Both the position numbers and the translations under genes were made by a program. Shown piece by piece: positions 59,352 to 64,000 of a stretch of 64,000 nucleotides of DNA; position 1 is the stretch's first letter, and the number at the start of each line of letters is the position of its first letter. The stretch lies in assembly GCA_037157565.1 (NCBI GenBank), contig JAZHRO010000054.1, forward strand, positions 18,769,501 through 18,833,500, in the 5' to 3' direction. This DNA is from Thalassia testudinum (taxonomy: Eukaryota; Streptophyta; Magnoliopsida; Alismatales; Hydrocharitaceae). The notes beneath the pieces are model-generated. The model ran no database searches. It had not been told where the DNA came from and was given only the letters and a program-made list of their open reading frames with translations.

Positions 59352-60368
59352 ATGGAAGTGAACAGATCCGTAGTTCCTAACGAAGCAGAGAATTACCTGG
59401 AAAGCATCTCAAAGGGGTGTCCACGGAGGTTCGTCCACACCCTCCACCCGCAGCACCCTCTCATCAAGACCCTCCGCCCCGGCTACCTCTGCGACACCTG
59501 CGGCCTCCCGAGCTCCGACGTTCACGGCAACGGCTGGTCCTACTACTGCGCCATCTGCGACTTCGACCTCCACCCCAAGTGCGCCCTCGTGTACTCCGGG
59601 CCTCCGGCCGACGACACCAGATCCCTCCTCAGCCACAAGCTCCACAAAGACCACCTGCTCGCCAAGATCCCCCAGGAGTGCTCCTTCTGGTGCGAAGCGT
59701 GCTCGGAGAAGGGCCGCTCGTGGTCGTACTCGTGCGAGCAATGCGACTTCCACCTGCACGTCAGCTGCGCGGAGGAAGCCCAACTTGCCGGCGGGGATCA
59801 TGACGACCCACCGGAGAGGATGGTTTGTGAGATCGTGAGGACCTGCAGGGGGTCCTACTGGTGTAACCGGTGCGCCGAGGAGGGGCAGGGGTGGTCTTAC
59901 CACCGCGAGGATTGTGGTCTGGACGTGCACCCAAGGTGTGCTACGAAGATGCAGCATGGTGGGTCGTCGTGGCCTACCCGTGTGGCGCACCAACTTCACT
60001 GGGAGCACCAGCTTGTGAGGACGCGCAGGGAGTCCTACCTCTGCGACAGGTGCAGGGCTCCAGGTCGGGGGTGGTCGTTCCACTGCGACGCCTGCGACTT
60101 CGATCTGCATCCCAAGTGCGCCGTCGATGACGGCTTGGAAGCTGAGGATCTCACGCGGAAGCCATGTTCGCAGCAGCAGCAACAGAGCTTAAGTGGGAAC
60201 GCAGCGGGTGGTGCTCAGGCGGATCCCGAGATGACGGCGCTGGAGCAGCACAGGAAGGTGTTGGAAGATTTCGACAAGCAACAGGCAGAGATGTTTATTC
60301 TTAATGCTCAGATGCAGGCGATGAGGGTGATGCATGACACTACTATCAATATATTCAATAATTTTTAA
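59352..60368 (+). CDS. DC1 domain protein (CHP-rich zinc finger), copy 2
   Basis: A 338-codon frame with the same plan as the gene at 47964: a start YLESISKGCPRRFVHTLHPQHPLIK, then four DC1 modules at about residues 29-77, 94-139, 158-196 and 212-256, and a Gln-rich helical tail. Module 3 is again reduced (HREDCGLDVHPRC). It probably binds zinc; its cellular role is unknown. I prefer the ATG at 59352 because a splice acceptor (TTTCATGCAG) ends at 59339, making the upstream ATG at 59325 intronic if the leader intron from 59192 is real; otherwise nine residues are added. Codon third positions are very GC-rich. Confidence 0.9.
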   Translation: MEVNRSVVPNEAENYLESISKGCPRRFVHTLHPQHPLIKTLRPGYLCDTCGLPSSDVHGNGWSYYCAICDFDLHPKCALVYSGPPADDTRSLLSHKLHKDHLLAKIPQECSFWCEACSEKGRSWSYSCEQCDFHLHVSCAEEAQLAGGDHDDPPERMVCEIVRTCRGSYWCNRCAEEGQGWSYHREDCGLDVHPRCATKMQHGGSSWPTRVAHQLHWEHQLVRTRRESYLCDRCRAPGRGWSFHCDACDFDLHPKCAVDDGLEAEDLTRKPCSQQQQQSLSGNAAGGAQADPEMTALEQHRKVLEDFDKQQAEMFILNAQMQAMRVMHDTTINIFNNF

Positions 60369-60383
60369 TCACCTGCACGTTCT

Positions 60384-60385
<2 letters not shown>

Positions 60386-60424
<39 letters not shown>
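60386..60424. repeat. (TA)n microsatellite
   Basis: A 39-bp TA run 18 bp after the stop of the second DC1 gene, so probably within its 3' UTR. Confidence 0.92.
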
Positions 60425-60426
<2 letters not shown>

Positions 60427-61150
60427 CAAAGAGCTATATATTCTTTGTATTGTTTTTTAACTACGAGAATTAATGAGCATACTGGAGACCATCTAGAGTG
60501 GATGGTTTTTGGTGTCTGAGTTCCTGGTCATCGTTTGGATTGTATGGGTGTTGGGAGTTAGTCGGATTGTGCTGTATTCTTTTAAACTTCTACATATCAA
60601 TTATAAGCAGTACTGTTTGAACTCCTGGAAATATTGTGGACAATATATACCGTGATTTATGGAATTTTCCTTTTTTCTTCTATGTTATTCAAAAGATGAA
60701 TGGATCGGGGGTTATTGATTCAAAACAGATGGATTCCTTCTAATATTTGTGGCCATTCCACCTGACGGCCGCCTTGCCAAGATGGAAAACCACCGTATGG
60801 TGCTTCAAGAATGGCGACTCGTGGGCCGACCAGGGACAGTGATCGTGTGTACAAAATGTTAGAGCGCTGCTTCGCAGACACGGGAGTGTTTCCAAAAAGT
60901 TTACCAGATGTCGATACTCAATGCCCAAGTGTTTGAGCCATTGCCGATATATACAACAAATTTATTGGTGTTCCATCTCACACCTGATTTCAACAAAAAT
61001 CGCAGGTCAGATTCCTCACGTGACCTCTGTCTCTTTGATTACAAGAACATTGGGTTTGGAGAGAGCCTGGGGACAATAACGGAAGATAATTTATCCTTGA
61101 GGTTGAGTATTTTAACTTAATTTGCGTTAACTTTTCTCTTACTTTGATTA
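60425..61150. other. 3' flank, no gene recognised
   Basis: Short open frames on both strands (60740-60928 minus, 60908-61120 plus) have no recognised domain. Confidence 0.45.
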
Positions 61151-61153
61151 GTT

Positions 61154-61406
61154 AGGGGTTATTTGGTGAACAGATTATGTAAATTTACATCGGATTAAAT
61201 ATTTAATTTGTTACTTAACCTATATCTTATTTACGTCAGGTTAAATAGATAATAATATAATGTAAAGTTACTCGATCCTCTTTGTGAAATAAGTTTAACT
61301 CGTTAAAAATTCTAAACAGATAAATTTACTTATTACACCATTTATTTCATTTATTTTCTATTTTTTTATTTATTCCACAAACTTAATCTCCTTATCAAAT
61401 GAGGCC
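61154..61406. mobile_element. MITE-like repeat, copy B
   Basis: Starts GGGGTTATTTGGTGAACAG and ends CTTATCAAATGAGGCC, flanked by TTAG on both sides. The ends are imperfect inverted repeats. Related to 54578-55000. Confidence 0.5.
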
Positions 61407-61410
61407 TTAG

Positions 61411-62128
61411 TGAATTAATGTAGATATAATTAGGTAATATTTATGTTATTAGTGTAAGTTTCACGGAGATATTAATAACAATTTTTAAGACTTATGGACA
61501 TAAAAGTAATTTTGATTTTTTTTATAGTGTAGAATCCAATTGAACAAATTAGAGAGAAATTGGTCATCGACTGTACATCAATCCTCCAAATAATGCAAGA
61601 TTAAAACCTTAAACTTAGATCTTTCCTACCAAAGTTAGAAACCCCAAGCATTTGAGCTTAATGGGTGTCATTCAAGACTTCACTGCAAAGCAAATGAGTA
61701 AATTACCACTAATCAAGATTTTAGTTAACTTAATTAAACTATAAATTCATAAAGATTGCTCGTGACTCTGGTGTCACAATACCCTTACCCTAATAAAAAT
61801 ATAAGCTACATATAATCTCAAGATAGATTAATAATATATAAATAATATAACAGTATAAATATAATTTACGAGCAATATCAACTCAATTTTCTATTCATAA
61901 CCTATTGATTCGTACATCACATCTGCCCACAATCGTTTACTCCACCTTTTTTTAAAAAAAAATCAAATATTAAATATGAACTAACTAAATTATAACTTTA
62001 TCTCTATATTTAAATGATATCAATGTATAATTTATATTGCATCAATTCATCTATTGTATATATCTTCCACTAGTTTATCTCTCACACTACTGCCTCTATA
62101 ACTTAACTCTTCCTAACTTTTATCCTAA
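61411..62128. other. AT-rich spacer, no gene recognised
   Basis: No open frame worth reporting. Very AT-rich from 61790 to 62060. Confidence 0.5.
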
Positions 62129-62445
62129 GGCCTCGTTTAGTAAGAGAAATTATTAAAAAAAATAAAAGTTAAAAGATGGAGAAATGGAAGAATTGAGCAA
62201 TTTTAGTATTTGGTTGGATTTATTGCCTTACCAAAGAAAATATGGAATTTTATTATACTTGATGTATTTGTTTAATGGAATAAGTTAATATAATAAGAAA
62301 AAAATTAATTAAAGAAAGAGATTAGACATAATTAACAAGGAGAATCAGATAATTCCATAGGAGTATGAAATTACTCAAACCTGAATTTAAGGGTGCAATT
62401 TCAATATCAGCAAATTTCAACATAAAAGTCCCCAAACAAAAAATT
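62129..62445. mobile_element. Possible MITE-like element
   Basis: Begins GGCCTCGTTTAGTAAG, a common plant MITE start, and ends near GTCCCCAAACAAAAA. The right end is uncertain and no duplication was found. Confidence 0.25.
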
Positions 62446-64000
62446 AGAGGCGCTATTACAAGAATCAAACAACATCGAAGAGAAAATACTAACCCTCATC
62501 CAAGGGTAACCTTAATGTGTACCTGAAGAGCATGAATGGACAAGGAGATCATAGTACCATGATCTGAGTTAAGAGTTAAATAGGAAGAAAAATGCTTTCT
62601 CAACACTCTTGTTAAACACCTCAATCTACGCCTTGCCCTTGCCGACGGGACTTGAGGGGAGAGCGCTCAGCTAACCATCCTTTGTTAACTTCTTCATGGG
62701 CAACGGATGAGATGAAGTATTTGAAAGGGATGTGGGATTGAGATGTTGTTTAACCATTGCTCTATTTAAAGCATTGAACAGATGAATCAATCAAGCATCA
62801 ATGGTCAATATATACGGAGTACCAAATTAAAGTCCCCTCCTGATCCTCTCCTTAGCAAACTTTCCTCATGCACTCAAAAGGAGGAAAATAAAACAATCAG
62901 GTAAATTTTTGGTTCTCATTTATTGATGTGCAAGAAGATCATGGTCAATCTTGACAATGGTTTATTAAACATAGGATTCTTGGAGTTTGGAACAAACGCG
63001 TACAGCCGGTAAAGTGTTGAGCTGGGGTGACCCGCACAACTTAATGATCGGCCCAAAAACCAGGCCCATCCCAAGCCTAGTGTGAGCTTGTATTGGGCTT
63101 CGGTTGAAATATTTCCAAGCCGAAAATCCTAAAGTATGACTGCTCAAAATTAATCAAAGTTGCTATTGATATAAATGTATTGGTCTACACATGTAACATT
63201 ATTAATCATTGACAAACCTAAAGCATGACCCATCCTTATACCCAAAAGCAATCAAAATTTTTTATATTCACATATGATATGAATATATTTCTGTCCACAT
63301 ATTCCATTATCAATCAGTAATTCAGTCACCCCACACCAAATTTGATGGCTTAAAATCACAATTCCTCTCCCTTCTCATTTGGATGCTTAAGTACACATAA
63401 TTACCAATTTATCTGATTTATTAAAAACAACAAACATGTTTAAAGAAAATACGCTTTGCTTGTAGACTATAAATTATCAAATATAAGAACATCTATACTG
63501 TCTCACGATGGGTGCATATTACATTCATTAATGTTTGGGCCAACCTCGCCAAGGTCTAGCCAAAAGCTCATAAATATATGTGTGTGACACACACACAGAG
63601 GGAATTTAATTTTGATAATCTAAATATTATCAAATTTAATCTTATTTGAAGAGGATGCTAGAGTCCTATGATTTTATTGAAATTTTATGCATTTCATATT
63701 TGTGTTAAATGATGTGTAAAGATATTAATTAAGATACACAAAACTTAGGTGCCAACAATACCTATATTGTATGCTCTTATATATATATACCTAGAGAATA
63801 TTATGTTTAAAAAATTCAAATGAATACGTTATTTGAGTCGTTCGCATCTTTGATCAAAATTACCTACAATATGCTTATGCAATTTTACAATCTACTTTCC
63901 AATTTTAAATAATTTATTTCAATTTGGAAATTTGGAAATAATATTTTTCGATTTTATATGAATAATATGTAATTTGCATAATATTTTTTATATGATTTCG
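62446..64000. other. AT-rich end of window, no gene recognised
   Basis: Only short unremarkable open frames. At 63650-63765 the minus strand begins TGTTGGCACC, like a Copia LTR start, but no partner is in view. Confidence 0.4.

Noticed and set aside
59409..60182. 257-codon minus-strand frame across the second DC1 gene
   Set aside because: It is antisense to four clear DC1 modules and caused by the GC-rich third positions.
63650..63765. Possible Copia LTR start on the minus strand
   Set aside because: Only a short similarity to TGTTGG...; no partner LTR, primer site or duplication is in the window.

Overview
The window looks like nuclear DNA from a flowering plant, probably a monocot. The reasons are spliced genes with GT-AG introns, GC-rich coding exons beside AT-rich non-coding DNA, plant-only families (DC1 proteins, a LEA2 protein, DUF868), and many LTR retrotransposons with tRNA-Met-type primer sites. 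The species cannot be fixed from the sequence. About five host genes are visible; most of the rest is transposon-derived.

Left part (1-3.3 kb): the 5' end of a minus-strand LEA2/NDR1-HIN1-like gene runs off the window edge, followed by AT-rich intergenic DNA.

Nested transposon block (about 3.4-24.5 kb): this is the most informative structure. An outer element with terminal inverted repeats carries a broken DUF868 gene fragment. A minus-strand solo LTR (3808-23640, target duplication CTCTT) inserted into it. That LTR was then split twice. One insertion is a gag-only Copia element (4307-9824, duplication CATGT). The other is a decayed Tekay-like chromodomain Gypsy element (10600-22316, duplication GGTTC). 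The 3' LTR of the Gypsy element was in turn hit by a 1.37-kb solo LTR (18908-20281, duplication GCGTG). The Copia LTRs and the Tekay-type LTRs both carry arrays of the palindrome AGACGTCT although the families are unrelated.

24.5-38 kb: a 204-bp tandem repeat, a Copia reverse-transcriptase relic, another Tekay-type solo LTR (29575-32301, duplication ATTAT), a Gypsy gag relic, and a TRIM-like tandem array of about 200-bp LTRs interrupted by a 2.67-kb solo LTR (34550-37222, duplication AAAGG).

Gene-bearing right part (38-61 kb): a complete six-exon annexin gene, with a dispersed repeat in intron 1 and a complete 1.1-kb mini LTR element just downstream (duplication GGTAA); a DC1 zinc-finger gene; a five-exon minus-strand gene for an organellar, probably mitochondrial, bS18 ribosomal protein; and a second, GC-rich DC1 paralogue. 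The remainder is AT-rich with MITE-like repeats.

The host genes do not form an operon or pathway. The DC1 pair is a dispersed local duplicate, and the annexin and S18 genes are unrelated neighbours. I found no clearly new enzymatic system. The best leads are the shared palindrome arrays, the gag-only element and the capture of DUF868 sequence.
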